From Faecalibacterium sp. UBA1762 (lineage in GTDB: Bacteria; Bacillota; Clostridia; Oscillospirales; Ruminococcaceae), in assembly GCA_002314755.1 (NCBI GenBank), contig DCHC01000042.1:1-22871 (forward strand): a DNA stretch of 22,871 bases. Direction: 5' to 3'. Of this stretch, positions 1-7,856 are shown piece by piece (positions within the stretch are counted from its first letter, which is position 1; each line of letters opens with the position of its first letter). Position numbers and translations under genes: made by a program. A model generated the notes under the pieces. It had not been told where the DNA came from, made no database searches, and saw only the letters and a program-made list of their open reading frames with translations.

Positions 1-181
1 TTGAATTTTTAGAGGTTACCTTATTAAAGTAGCGGTAAATGTATGCGTCGTTTACCCCGGTAGCTTCGCCGATCAGCCGGGTGCTGACCCCGGCTATGCC
101 GTACCGGGCGGCCGTCTTTTTTACTGCCTGCAGCAGCGCCTGTTTCTTTTCGTCCAACTGAAACCTCTCGCATACAATCAT
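1..181 (-). CDS. TetR/AcrR-family transcriptional regulator, N-terminal part (cut by window start)
   Basis: Reading the minus strand from an ATG at 181 gives an open frame of 60 codons that runs off the window. It begins MIVCERFQLDEKK and carries a typical TetR DNA-binding domain: helix 1 around residues 10-24 (QALLQAVKKTAARYG), then GVSTRLIGEATGVND as the turn region, and YIYRYF as the recognition-helix end, which is the family hallmark. The ligand-binding C-terminal domain lies outside the window, so the effector and targets are unknown. No strong ribosome binding site precedes the ATG. A 16-bp perfect palindrome 39 bp upstream suggests autoregulation (inference). A longer open frame in another register covers the same bases but has no recognisable domain. 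Confidence 0.75.
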   Translation of the reverse strand, partial: MIVCERFQLDEKKQALLQAVKKTAARYGIAGVSTRLIGEATGVNDAYIYRYFNKVTSKNS

Positions 182-219
182 AGTTTCTGTGATAAAGAAA
201 AACCGAACCGCCGGTCGTT

Positions 220-235
220 TTAGGCAGCTGCCTAA
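220..235. promoter_or_regulatory. Candidate TetR operator, 16-bp perfect palindrome
   Basis: TTAGGCAGCTGCCTAA is a perfect 16-bp palindrome in the TetR leader, 39 bp before the ATG. Its size, symmetry and position fit a TetR-dimer operator (family knowledge). Binding by this regulator is inference. Confidence 0.45.
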
Positions 236-245
236 CCAAATATCT

Positions 246-279
246 AAAAAAAAGGGGGGCAAGCTGCTATGCCTCCCCC
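246..279 (-). terminator. Intrinsic terminator, minus strand
   Basis: On the minus strand a GC-rich stem (GGGGGAGGCA with TGCCCCCC, 8-nt loop) is followed by eight T. It would stop transcripts from the LUD gene. Because it also lies downstream of the minus-strand promoter at 335-363, it could attenuate the TetR transcript too. Confidence 0.75.
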
Positions 280-334
280 GCCGGTTTCTCTGTGTTTGGG
301 AAACATGATAAAAAAGTCAGATATTGTCACACAG

Positions 335-363
335 ATTATATAATAAAACAGATATTATATCAA
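335..363 (-). promoter_or_regulatory. Sigma-A-type promoter, minus strand, toward the TetR gene
   Basis: On the minus strand TTGATA (358-363) and TATAAT (335-340) are separated by exactly 17 bp. Transcription would start near 328, cross the terminator at 246-279, and reach the TetR start at 181. Confidence 0.55.
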
Positions 364-567
364 TACTTTAACGATGACCGGTTCATACCAGGTTTTGCAC
401 AAAATACCCGATCTTTATGTTTTTTTGCCTAAAGAAAATACCAAGAATCCCTTAATAAGGGCGTTTTTTCTGCACGGCAGCAAGCATACGGCCTGCGCGG
501 TTATCACAAAAATATCACATTTGTTTTTGCAAAAAACCTTGTTCCGGAATCACCGATCCGCCACTGC

Positions 568-1197
568 CTAAAAACCCAGCTCCTCATTGACCAAAATAAC
601 ATGGATGCGGTCCTTTTGACGACAATAGCGGGTAATTAAAAACTGGCAGCAGATGGTATCCGGCGATTTACAGTCCATGCAGCTGCCGGTATGGCTACAG
701 GGCGTATCCAGGCCAAACCGCTGGGCATTGACCGGGGCAGCCACATTGCGCGCCCTTTTCATGGCGGCGTCCACATCCTTGCAGATTTTGTTCATACCGG
801 CAATGATAATGACCCTTTGGGGCCCTGCCGCAATGGCGGAAACCCGGTCGGCGGTGCCGTCAATATTCACCAGCACACCGTCCTCTGTCATAGCATTGGT
901 GCCGGAAAGAAAAACATCGGCAAAATGGCCGTCCTTATCCGCCTGCCGGCGGTCGGCGTAGCTATCTCGGTCAATAAACCGGTAATTGCCGTTTTTCACC
1001 GCGTCCAGCAGACCGATCTCGCTAACGCTGACCGTACCGCCCTTGCCAACAGTGCTGCCCTGGGGGATCAGGCTTAGGGCAATTTGCAGCGCCTGGGTCT
1101 TATCCGCAGCGTAATAGCCCTGCATATTGCGGGAGCGCAGCCCCTTTATCACGGTTTGTGCCAACAGCTCGTTGCGCTTTCTGATTATCTCGTTCAT
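568..1197 (-). CDS. LUD-domain (lactate utilisation, LutC/YkgG-like) protein
   Basis: The 209-residue protein matches the LUD/DUF162 fold in length and pattern: a helical N-terminus, GKGGTVSVSEIGL at 51-63 in place of the usual glycine-rich G-x-G-G-S/T segment, TEDGVLVNIDG at 104-114, and IIIAGMNKI at 130-138. The family includes LutC and LutB subunits of L-lactate oxidation. Stand-alone clostridial members of about 210 residues are common and their reaction is not settled. The C-terminus carries six cysteines (167, 173, 176, 183, 184, 192), which may bind a metal or Fe-S cluster (inference). The ATG at 1197 follows GGAGGT at good spacing. No LutA or LutB partner is nearby, so a role in lactate oxidation cannot be claimed. 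It is divergent from the gene at 1430 and has its own promoter. Confidence 0.85.
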   Translation of the reverse strand: MNEIIRKRNELLAQTVIKGLRSRNMQGYYAADKTQALQIALSLIPQGSTVGKGGTVSVSEIGLLDAVKNGNYRFIDRDSYADRRQADKDGHFADVFLSGTNAMTEDGVLVNIDGTADRVSAIAAGPQRVIIIAGMNKICKDVDAAMKRARNVAAPVNAQRFGLDTPCSHTGSCMDCKSPDTICCQFLITRYCRQKDRIHVILVNEELGF

Positions 1198-1239
1198 ATT
1201 CTGACCTCCGCGTTTTGGGTGGTGGTTTCGTGCAGCTTT

Positions 1240-1268
1240 ATGCTAACCCATCCGGAAAAGAATGTCAA
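1240..1268 (-). promoter_or_regulatory. Promoter of the LUD gene
   Basis: On the minus strand a consensus TTGACA (1263-1268) is followed 17 bp later by TAGCAT (1240-1245). It lies 43 bp upstream of the LUD start codon and drives transcription away from the gene at 1430. Confidence 0.55.
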
Positions 1269-1333
1269 TATCCGCCGGAGAAAATTCGGTTCTGTCCCAT
1301 ACGCCTTTACACAAAGAGAAGCCGCGGATATTC

Positions 1334-1362
1334 TTTTTCTTTTTACGGTTTTGTATTATAAT
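1334..1362 (+). promoter_or_regulatory. Promoter of the U32-like gene
   Basis: A perfect TATAAT at 1357-1362 is preceded by a pyrimidine-rich, poor -35 (TTTTTC at 1334-1339, 17-bp spacing). A start near 1369 would leave a leader of about 60 nt before the ATG at 1430. This argues against the longer open frame beginning at 1262, which would start upstream of the promoter. Confidence 0.5.
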
Positions 1363-1429
1363 AGAGTGCAGCAAAATGCTTACCCGTCTATGTTTACATA
1401 TTGTATATTTTTGCGAGGAATTTACAAAA

Positions 1430-2326
1430 ATGCGGAAAGCTGTTTTTCACCTGCCGGGTCTATTTGAATTCGCGGAGTTTTACCGGGTCTTTTTGCCTAT
1501 CTACCGGGAGCACCCGGAGTTTTTTTACCCCTGGTGCGAGATCGGCTCGCTGTACGGGGCGCCGGCAGCATGCCTTTGGGGCGGCGGCAGACTGGGCGGC
1601 GGGGACACCCCACCCGACCGGGTACTGGCCATGCTGGAGGAATACCGCATCTCCGGACGGCTGACCTTCAGTAACAGCCTGCTTCGGCAGGAGCATCTGG
1701 CGGACAAAACCTGCAACGACCTGTGCGCACTGTTCAGCAGGGCGACCGGGGTAGACTGCGGGGTCATTGTCCATGCTGATTTGCTGACCGAATATCTGCG
1801 CCAAACCTACCCAAGGCTGTATCTTGTCTCCTCTACCACCAAGGTTCTGACTGACCGACAGGCACTTTTGCAGGAGCTTGCCCGCCCGGAATACCGGTAT
1901 GTGGTACCGGATTTTCGCTGGAACAGGCGGTTTGACCTGCTTCAGGCCCTGCCGGAGGAACAAAAGCAAAAGGTAGAGCTTTTATGTAACGAGTGCTGCT
2001 ATTTCGGCTGCCGGGACCGCAAAGCCTGCTATGAAAGCATCAGCCGGATGCAGTTAGGCGAAAGCGATACCCCCCACCAATGCACCGCGCCGAACGCATG
2101 TCAGGGGTACCTTTTTTCCGCCGCCATGCAAAACCCAGGCTTTGTCGGGGTACAGGATATCATCGAAACCTATCTGCCTATGGGCATCCGCCATTTCAAG
2201 ATAGAGGGCCGCAACCTGGGCACCGCACTGGTACTGGAGCTTTTGCTGTACTATACGGTCAAGCCGGAATTTGCCCTGCGGGTAAGGGAGCTGACCTATC
2301 TGGACAGCATGCTGGACCTGTTCTGA
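1430..2326 (+). CDS. Conserved cysteine-rich protein with a U32-peptidase-like FKIEGR motif
   Basis: The 298-residue product has no firmly assigned function. The start at 1430 follows GAGGAA and begins MRKAVFHLPG. An in-frame ATG at 1262 would add 56 hydrophobic residues unlike the rest and lies upstream of the promoter, so it is rejected. Visible features are SSTTKVLTD (around 134-142), a cysteine cluster at 186, 189, 190, 194, 200, 218 and 224, and PMGIRHFKIEGR at 250-261. FKIEGR near the C-terminus resembles the peptidase U32 (YhbU/RlhA) signature, and the alternation of beta strands and helices suggests a TIM-barrel. I recall this arrangement from uncharacterised clostridial proteins but cannot name a family. 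The cysteines could hold a metal or Fe-S centre (inference). It has a promoter separate from the downstream glycosidase genes. Confidence 0.75.
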   Translation: MRKAVFHLPGLFEFAEFYRVFLPIYREHPEFFYPWCEIGSLYGAPAACLWGGGRLGGGDTPPDRVLAMLEEYRISGRLTFSNSLLRQEHLADKTCNDLCALFSRATGVDCGVIVHADLLTEYLRQTYPRLYLVSSTTKVLTDRQALLQELARPEYRYVVPDFRWNRRFDLLQALPEEQKQKVELLCNECCYFGCRDRKACYESISRMQLGESDTPHQCTAPNACQGYLFSAAMQNPGFVGVQDIIETYLPMGIRHFKIEGRNLGTALVLELLLYYTVKPEFALRVRELTYLDSMLDLF

Positions 2327-2347
2327 CAGAAAAGTATATGATTGGTA

Positions 2348-2376
2348 TCGACAATCAGCTGGCTGACTGTTATAAT
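2348..2376 (+). promoter_or_regulatory. Promoter of the glycoside-utilisation genes
   Basis: TCGACA (2348-2353, five of six consensus bases) and a perfect TATAAT (2371-2376) are separated by 17 bp. Transcription would start near 2383, about 106 nt before the GH2 start codon. Confidence 0.65.
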
Positions 2377-2488
2377 GTGGTTTGGGAAAGCCGACACCAT
2401 GCCGCAAATATTTTCATCCGGACAAAGGCACACGATAAGGGCTTATCCCAATTTTCGCAACAATTAAAATTCCGGAGGAGCTTTTCAG

Positions 2489-5143
2489 ATGAGAAAACAG
2501 CAATTAATGGAAAACTGGCGCTTTTTTGCCGTGGATACCCCCGAGCTGACCCCGCCGGAGGGCATTTCCGCCCCGGTGCCCGGCGGCTGGCGCAGCCTGC
2601 CTGGGCTTCATAATTACCGGGGTTGGGGTCTGTATCGACTGACCTTTACCCCCCAGCTGCAAAAAGGAGAAACCCGGGTATTTCTGCATTTCGGCAGTGT
2701 GTACCGCCGTGCCGCAGTCAGTTTAAACGGTCAAAAGCTGGGCGAGCATAACGGCTTTCAGTCCCCCTTTTCGTTTGAGATCACCTCCGTTTTAAAAGCG
2801 GGAGAAAACACCGTAGAGGTACTGGTCAACGGCGTAAGACCGGAGGGTGAGCTGTTCGGCATAGCCAGCGTACCGGAGGGTGCGCCCTACCCACTGGAGG
2901 GCATTTCCCAGCCGGTGAGTCTGATTTTTGCCGATACCGTCTACGCCGGGGATCTGTACACCCCCATTGTTCTTGCCGAAAACAAGGCACTGCTGCAGAC
3001 GACCCTGCAAAACGGCTTTGAAAACGCGGTGCATGCCGCAATAGGCTATACCCTAACCCTGCCCGGCAGACCGGAAAAGACGGTGTCGCTGCAATGTGAA
3101 ACCGACCTTACCCCCGGCGAAAACAACTTTACCGCCACCCTGCCGCTGGATAAAATATTGCTTTGGAGCCCGGATGAGCCCAACCTGTACGATGTCAGCG
3201 TGCAGGTGACCACCGACGCCACCCGGGATACCTTTGCCTGCAAGACAGGCTTTAAAAGCTTTGCCGTACAGGGCAAAGATTTTATGCTGAACGGTCAGCC
3301 GATTTATCTTTTAGGCTTTGGCGACGACTGGGTCTACCCGGAAAAAGGCCCCAGTGCCGTCGATCCGGACTTTTATGAATACAGCGTCCGACGCGCCAAA
3401 GAGTACGGCTTTCTTTTTGCCCGGCATCACAGCAACTACCCCTTTGAGGCCGCGCTGCAGACCTACGATAAGCTGGGACTGCTCATTCAGCCGGAGCTTG
3501 CCCTTGCCAATGTCAGCCGGGAGCTGCTCACCCCCGAAAATTCCGAGATCTTTTTGTCCCAGTGGCGAGAGCTGATCACCGCCTACCGCCACCACCCCTG
3601 CATTGCGGCCTGGTGCGGCGGCAACGAGATGGAATGGGGCTATCCCTTTCAGCAGGAAATATACGATACGGCAAAACAGATGGACCCTTACCGCCCGGTC
3701 ATCAGCACCGACGGCAACTTTATGGCCTGCGATGTCAACGACACCCAGGATTATGCAAGCATCGTCCCCGGGGAATACACCGATTATCTGCCCTACCGGG
3801 AGCTGAGCAACATGTTCACCCGGGATGAATGCCATAAGCCCCAGATCATTCACGAGATGGGCAACTACACCACGGTATTTGATATCCGGGATGCCGACCG
3901 CTGGCAAAAGTGTCTATGCCCCAGCAAGCGGGTCGCCGCAATGGAAAAGCGGGTACAGGAGAAAAACTGCCGCGGGTTGTACGACAAAGCGCTGCAAAAT
4001 TCCTTTGCGCTTTCCAAGCTCTGTCACAAGCTGAATATTGAAAAAGGCCGACTTTCTGAAAGCTTTACCGGCTACCACGTATGGACCCTGAACGACTTTT
4101 TTGAAACCACACAGGGGGTGCTTTCCAGCTTTTTTGAGGACAAGGCCTTTACCGCAGCCGAATTCCGGGCACTGAACGCCCAGTGTCTGCTGCTGTGGGA
4201 TATGGATAGCGTGGTCTTCCCCGCCGGCAGCACCGCCCAACTGCGGTTTAAAATATCCAAATACGGCAGCGATGCGCCCTTGGCCGGTACGGTGACGGCA
4301 GAGCTAAGCGGCGTAGGCAGACATACCGCCCCGGTCACCCTGACCGGACACGGCGTGCTGCCTTTGTTTACCTGTTCGTTTGATCTGCCGGATACCGAAA
4401 CAGAACAGGAGTACACCCTGACTGTCCGATTGGACACCCCCGACGGCTGCCTTTCCAACAGCTGGAGTTTATTCAGTGTACCCCGAATTGCCGTCAGTCG
4501 GGAAAAGGAGATCTATATCCATTACCTTTCCCGACATCTGTTAGAGCGGGACGCCACGCCTGCCCGCCATTTTACCATTCCCCAGCCTATCGGCGAGGGG
4601 CAGCTGGTACTGACCGACTGTCTGTACGGCGGCATGTTGGAGGCGGCGGAAAACGGCGCTACCATGGTGCTGTTTGTACGCCCGGATACCTTTAAAAATA
4701 CTGTCACCCGCAATAGCTTCAAAACGCCCTGGTGGGATCCGGGCGAGATCTGGTATGTCAACCATACAAGCAACCGACAGCTTTCCTGTGTTATTGAGAA
4801 ACACCCCGGCACCGCCATGCTGCCCTATACCGGCGCCTGGAAGCTGGATATGTTCGGCGCTGTGGAGCAGGCTGTCGCGGTGGATCTGGACGCCGCCGGT
4901 CTGGATGCGGAGCCGCTGATCTACGGTGTAGACGAAGATATGCACCGGCTGGGATATCTTTTTCAGTTCCGGCTGGGTAAGGGCAAGGTACTGGTCTGCA
5001 GCTTTAACCACTCCCGCGCCGACCTTGCCGACCCGGCAGTGGATTATCTTACCCGCAGCGTAATCAACTATGCCATGAGCCCGGCGTTTTGCCCTGAAAA
5101 AACACTGACCATGGAGCAATTTACCCTTGCGCTGAACCGATAA
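2489..5143 (+). CDS. Glycoside hydrolase family 2 enzyme (beta-glycosidase, specificity unknown)
   Basis: The 884-residue protein has the GH2 order. An N-terminal sugar-binding jelly-roll domain covers about 1-155 (GLYRLTFTP, VFLHFGSVYRRAAVSLNGQ). An immunoglobulin-like domain follows to about 265, ending WSPDEPNLYDV. A TIM-barrel catalytic domain begins near FMLNGQPIYLLGFG. The acid/base is Glu380 in WCGGNEMEW, and the likely nucleophile is Glu456 in IIHEMGNY. The last 200 residues resemble the amidotransferase-like C-terminal domain of some beta-glycosidases (GKGKVLVCSFN). There is no signal peptide, so it should act in the cytoplasm on sugar brought in by the neighbouring MFS carrier. The layout resembles beta-mannosidase-like GH2 members, but substrate cannot be read from sequence. 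The start follows CCGGAGGAG. It is first of a three-gene set with the propeller protein and transporter. Confidence 0.88.
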   Translation: MRKQQLMENWRFFAVDTPELTPPEGISAPVPGGWRSLPGLHNYRGWGLYRLTFTPQLQKGETRVFLHFGSVYRRAAVSLNGQKLGEHNGFQSPFSFEITSVLKAGENTVEVLVNGVRPEGELFGIASVPEGAPYPLEGISQPVSLIFADTVYAGDLYTPIVLAENKALLQTTLQNGFENAVHAAIGYTLTLPGRPEKTVSLQCETDLTPGENNFTATLPLDKILLWSPDEPNLYDVSVQVTTDATRDTFACKTGFKSFAVQGKDFMLNGQPIYLLGFGDDWVYPEKGPSAVDPDFYEYSVRRAKEYGFLFARHHSNYPFEAALQTYDKLGLLIQPELALANVSRELLTPENSEIFLSQWRELITAYRHHPCIAAWCGGNEMEWGYPFQQEIYDTAKQMDPYRPVISTDGNFMACDVNDTQDYASIVPGEYTDYLPYRELSNMFTRDECHKPQIIHEMGNYTTVFDIRDADRWQKCLCPSKRVAAMEKRVQEKNCRGLYDKALQNSFALSKLCHKLNIEKGRLSESFTGYHVWTLNDFFETTQGVLSSFFEDKAFTAAEFRALNAQCLLLWDMDSVVFPAGSTAQLRFKISKYGSDAPLAGTVTAELSGVGRHTAPVTLTGHGVLPLFTCSFDLPDTETEQEYTLTVRLDTPDGCLSNSWSLFSVPRIAVSREKEIYIHYLSRHLLERDATPARHFTIPQPIGEGQLVLTDCLYGGMLEAAENGATMVLFVRPDTFKNTVTRNSFKTPWWDPGEIWYVNHTSNRQLSCVIEKHPGTAMLPYTGAWKLDMFGAVEQAVAVDLDAAGLDAEPLIYGVDEDMHRLGYLFQFRLGKGKVLVCSFNHSRADLADPAVDYLTRSVINYAMSPAFCPEKTLTMEQFTLALNR

Positions 5144-5193
5144 AAATACGATTTTCGCAGTGCTGCGATCCGCAGTGAAAAGGAGAAACCGCA

Positions 5194-6147
5194 ATGAGTG
5201 AAATCAACTATGACGCCTCCTCTCAGATGACCGGAGGTTTTCCAAAAATTCGCAAGCTGGGCGCTGTGGGCCGGTGTGGAGAATCCACTCCGTTTTCACT
5301 GGTGCGAAACGGCAAGGAACACCTGATGCGGCTGGAGCTATTCGACCCGCATATGGGCGCCGACCCGCACGGGTATGCCGTCGCCCAAATCCGCGACTGT
5401 GAGACCGGAGAGATTCTGTCCCGGTTTGGCGAGGGTTGTTACTACTTTTCCATGTTTATTGAAGACGGCATATACTATGTGCTGGGCACTGTCCGCACGC
5501 CGTTGGGCTTTGCCGGAGAGGAAATTCGTCTTTTCTCGTCCGAGGATTTGGTCAACTGGAGCTCCCGTTCCCTGCTGAAACGGCCCGGCTGGCTATACTA
5601 TAACACCTCGCTGACCAAAGGCCCGGACGGTTATGTGCTGCTGTTAGAGGCAAGTCACCCAAAACAGGCTGTAGGAGACCACCCCTTTACCCTGTTTTTT
5701 GCCACCTCGCCCGATCTGATAAACTGGACCTTTTTGCCGGATGAACAGGGCTTTTCCAAGGAGCGGTACATGGGCGGACCGTTTATGAAATATGTAAACG
5801 GTTGGTACTACCTGATCTCGGTCACCTGCCTGCCCTGCGAAAGATATACCAACTATATCTACCGCACCCGGGATTTTATTGACTGGCAGGTCGGCTTTTA
5901 CAACCCCATTCTGATGCCGGACGCCGATGACAAAAAGATCTCTCCCACCGCCTATGATGTCACCGAAGAACTGAAAAAGCAGATCGCCACCGCCTTTATT
6001 TCCTCCAACGCAGATATCGATATCTGCCTTTGCCGGGGAAAGACGGTCATCAGCTACAATGTGGGCAACCAGCTGGGTTTTTACTACATGGCCGAGGCAG
6101 AGTATGACGGTACCCCAGAGGAATTTTTGGAGGCGTACTTCCGATAA
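5194..6147 (+). CDS. Five-bladed beta-propeller glycosidase-like protein (GH43/GH117-type fold)
   Basis: The 317-residue product shows the repeated blade motif of five-bladed propeller glycosidases: SSEDLVNW at 115-122, TSPDLINW at 161-168 and TRDFIDW at 215-221. It also has FDPHMGADPHG at 50-60, NADIDIC at 272-278 and GNQLG at 291-295. The C-terminal stretch from NADIDIC to the end matches a group of uncharacterised bacterial propeller proteins often found with sugar-degradation genes. Candidate acidic residues lie at Asp51, Asp57, Glu132 and Asp273 or Asp275, but the catalytic set is uncertain. There is no signal peptide, so it is probably cytoplasmic. A good AAGGAG lies 51 nt downstream of the GH2 stop. 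It probably acts on the same glycoside as the GH2 enzyme (inference from context). A phosphorylase or lyase cannot be excluded. Confidence 0.7.
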   Translation: MSEINYDASSQMTGGFPKIRKLGAVGRCGESTPFSLVRNGKEHLMRLELFDPHMGADPHGYAVAQIRDCETGEILSRFGEGCYYFSMFIEDGIYYVLGTVRTPLGFAGEEIRLFSSEDLVNWSSRSLLKRPGWLYYNTSLTKGPDGYVLLLEASHPKQAVGDHPFTLFFATSPDLINWTFLPDEQGFSKERYMGGPFMKYVNGWYYLISVTCLPCERYTNYIYRTRDFIDWQVGFYNPILMPDADDKKISPTAYDVTEELKKQIATAFISSNADIDICLCRGKTVISYNVGNQLGFYYMAEAEYDGTPEEFLEAYFR

Positions 6148-6244
6148 GCCGGCCGTCTTTGTCTTTTTATGATACAGTACCCATATTTCAGACTGTTCCG
6201 GGCCGGAACGATCGTCAAAACATGAACCGAAAGGATCTTTTCCC

Positions 6245-7597
6245 ATGGATAATCCAATCGCATACTCACCGGAAGGACGCCGGACCCGCATTGCCTATGT
6301 TACCGAAAGCACCCTGGAAAACCTGAAGGCCTCCGCCGCCGGAGGTGTCTTTATCACCATGCTGCTTAAGCAGCTCGGTTTTTCCGATTCGCTGACCGGT
6401 ATTATCACCAGTCTTTCCACCTTTGCGTGTACCGCCATGATCTTTGCCTCCGGCGCGGCCATGCGGACAAAATCTATTAAGGGCTTTGTTCTCCGCAGCT
6501 ACGCCATCTACCACAGTTTGCTGGTACTGTTGTTTTTACTGCCCTTTATCCGGCTGCCGCATGCCGTAACCGTTTTTGCCTTTATCTGCTGCTATCTGGG
6601 CGGTTCCATTCTGTATAACATTCTTTTTCCCAACAAGTTTAACTGGTTGATGTCCTGCGTACCGGAAAGTCAGCACGGCAGGTTTACCGCCAACCGGGAG
6701 ATGATCGTACTGGTCGTCAGTACCCTGTTTACCTACCCGTTCAGCGCAAAGATAGACGCCCTGAAGCAGGCCGGTAAAACCGATAACGCTCTGCTGTTGT
6801 GCTGCAGCGCCATTGCCGTATTTTCCGTAGGGCATCTGATAGCACTTTCCCGCACAGTGGATGTCCCCCGCCCTGCCGCCCCAAAGGAGGCTAACCGGAG
6901 TATGTGGCAGCTGTGGATGGAGACTCTGGCCGACCGCCGCTTTTTAAAGCTGCTGCCCATCGCCATTGTCTATACCGCCGCCGTCATGCTCTCCTCTGCC
7001 TATTACACGGTCTATGAGATGCAGGAGCTGAGCTTCAGCATTAAATTTATTGCAGCACTGAGCATCCTTTCTACCGTGGTGCGGGTACTTATCAGCCGAC
7101 CTCTGGGTAAATTTGCCGACCGGTTTGGCTTTTGTGCCGCACTGACGCTGGCTTTCGGAATATTTGCAGTGGCTTACGGCATTGTCGCCTTTACAAACCC
7201 CGGCAACGGAAAGCTCATGTTTCTCCTCTTTACGGCATTCAACGCAGTGGGCGGCGCAATCTCCGGCACCGGCATTCATACGCTGACCTTCTCCTATGTG
7301 CCGCAGGAGCGTCGCACCACCGCCCTGGGTATCTACGGCTCCTTAGGCGGTATTTTTGGGTTTGTGGGCTCGCTGATCGGCGGCTTGATCGTCAGCCTGG
7401 TGCAAAAACAGGGCGGCATGAAGCTGTTCGGTACTACCGTGTATGCGCAGCAGATCAACAGTGCCGTCACCTGTCTGCTGATGCTGAGCCTGGTGGTGTA
7501 CATGAACACTGTTATCCGCCGTATGCCCACCCTGAACCAGCTGGCCGAACAGAAAAAAGCTGAGGCACAACAGGCTGCCGCCTCGCAAAAAGACTGA
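6245..7597 (+). CDS. Major facilitator superfamily transporter
   Basis: The 450-residue protein is a polytopic membrane protein with about twelve hydrophobic segments. They form two halves joined by a hydrophilic loop near residues 200-225 (TVDVPRPAAPKEANRS). Glycine-rich helices such as GGIFGFVGSLIGGLIVSL, and the RPLGKFADRFGF loop at the start of the second half, fit the MFS loop motif (GkxaDrxGrr). The N-terminal part, TRIAYVTESTLENLKASAAGG, is unusual and hydrophilic before the first helix. It follows the two glycosidase genes with a 97-bp gap and AAAGGA before the ATG, and a terminator stands 50 bp after its stop. It most likely imports the oligosaccharide or glycoside degraded by the two enzymes. 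Sugar specificity is not visible. Confidence 0.85.
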   Translation: MDNPIAYSPEGRRTRIAYVTESTLENLKASAAGGVFITMLLKQLGFSDSLTGIITSLSTFACTAMIFASGAAMRTKSIKGFVLRSYAIYHSLLVLLFLLPFIRLPHAVTVFAFICCYLGGSILYNILFPNKFNWLMSCVPESQHGRFTANREMIVLVVSTLFTYPFSAKIDALKQAGKTDNALLLCCSAIAVFSVGHLIALSRTVDVPRPAAPKEANRSMWQLWMETLADRRFLKLLPIAIVYTAAVMLSSAYYTVYEMQELSFSIKFIAALSILSTVVRVLISRPLGKFADRFGFCAALTLAFGIFAVAYGIVAFTNPGNGKLMFLLFTAFNAVGGAISGTGIHTLTFSYVPQERRTTALGIYGSLGGIFGFVGSLIGGLIVSLVQKQGGMKLFGTTVYAQQINSAVTCLLMLSLVVYMNTVIRRMPTLNQLAEQKKAEAQQAAASQKD

Positions 7598-7646
7598 ATC
7601 CGCCCGGGTTTGTGATACGGCTATTATACAATAAGCGGAGTAAGGG

Positions 7647-7678
7647 AACCGGCTGCGGGAGACTGCGGCCGGTTTTTT
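7647..7678 (+). terminator. Intrinsic terminator of the glycoside-utilisation operon
   Basis: AACCGGC and GCCGGTT form the outer stem, extended by three further pairs around an 8-nt loop, and six T follow. It stands 50 bp after the MFS stop codon and separates this operon from the replication module. Confidence 0.85.
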
Positions 7679-7825
7679 CGTTACCTCTATTTTTATAAAT
7701 ACTGCTTTTACCTTACCTGGCAGCTTAATGCAGCTTTATTGAGCGTATGAGCGTATTTATTTTTGTTCTTTTGACTTGTTAGAATTCTAGAATGCTATAT
7801 ATAAGTCATATTGCGATATCGCAGA

Positions 7826-7853
7826 TTGTCAGGTTAGTTTTCTAACCTGACAA
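7826..7853. repeat. Palindrome site 1, candidate ParB-binding (parS-like) site
   Basis: Two perfect 12-bp arms (TTGTCAGGTTAG and its complement) are separated by TTTT. The site lies 3 bp beyond the rep stop codon. The missing T-run after the stem on either strand argues against a terminator. The same core occurs three times after parB, so it is probably a binding site for a partition or replication protein (inference). A separate 10-bp palindrome, GCGATATCGC, lies just before it at 7813-7822. Confidence 0.7.
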
Positions 7854-7856
7854 AAA

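Larger units (their letters stand above)
182..567. other. Intergenic region between the TetR gene and the LUD gene
   Basis: This 386-base stretch has no convincing gene. From left to right it holds the TetR leader with a palindrome (220-235), a minus-strand intrinsic terminator (246-279), a minus-strand promoter (335-363), and a short CCCTT/AAGGG hairpin followed by six T on the plus strand (449-469) with no visible gene to terminate. A 65-codon plus-strand open frame here has no ribosome binding site or recognisable content. Confidence 0.5.

Noticed and set aside
24..239. Minus-strand 71-codon open frame over the TetR gene
   Set aside because: It is in another register from the clear TetR HTH reading frame and its product is low-complexity and basic. 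It is a shadow.
449..469. Hairpin CCCTT/AAGGG followed by six T on the plus strand
   Set aside because: Only five pairs, and no plus-strand promoter or gene precedes it, so there is nothing to terminate.
1262..1429. Upstream in-frame ATG that would lengthen the U32-like protein by 56 residues
   Set aside because: It lies upstream of the likely promoter, has no good ribosome binding site, and adds residues unlike a folded protein.
7826..7853. Palindrome after rep as an intrinsic terminator
   Set aside because: Neither strand has a T-run after the stem, and the same palindrome recurs after parB, so a protein-binding site is more likely.
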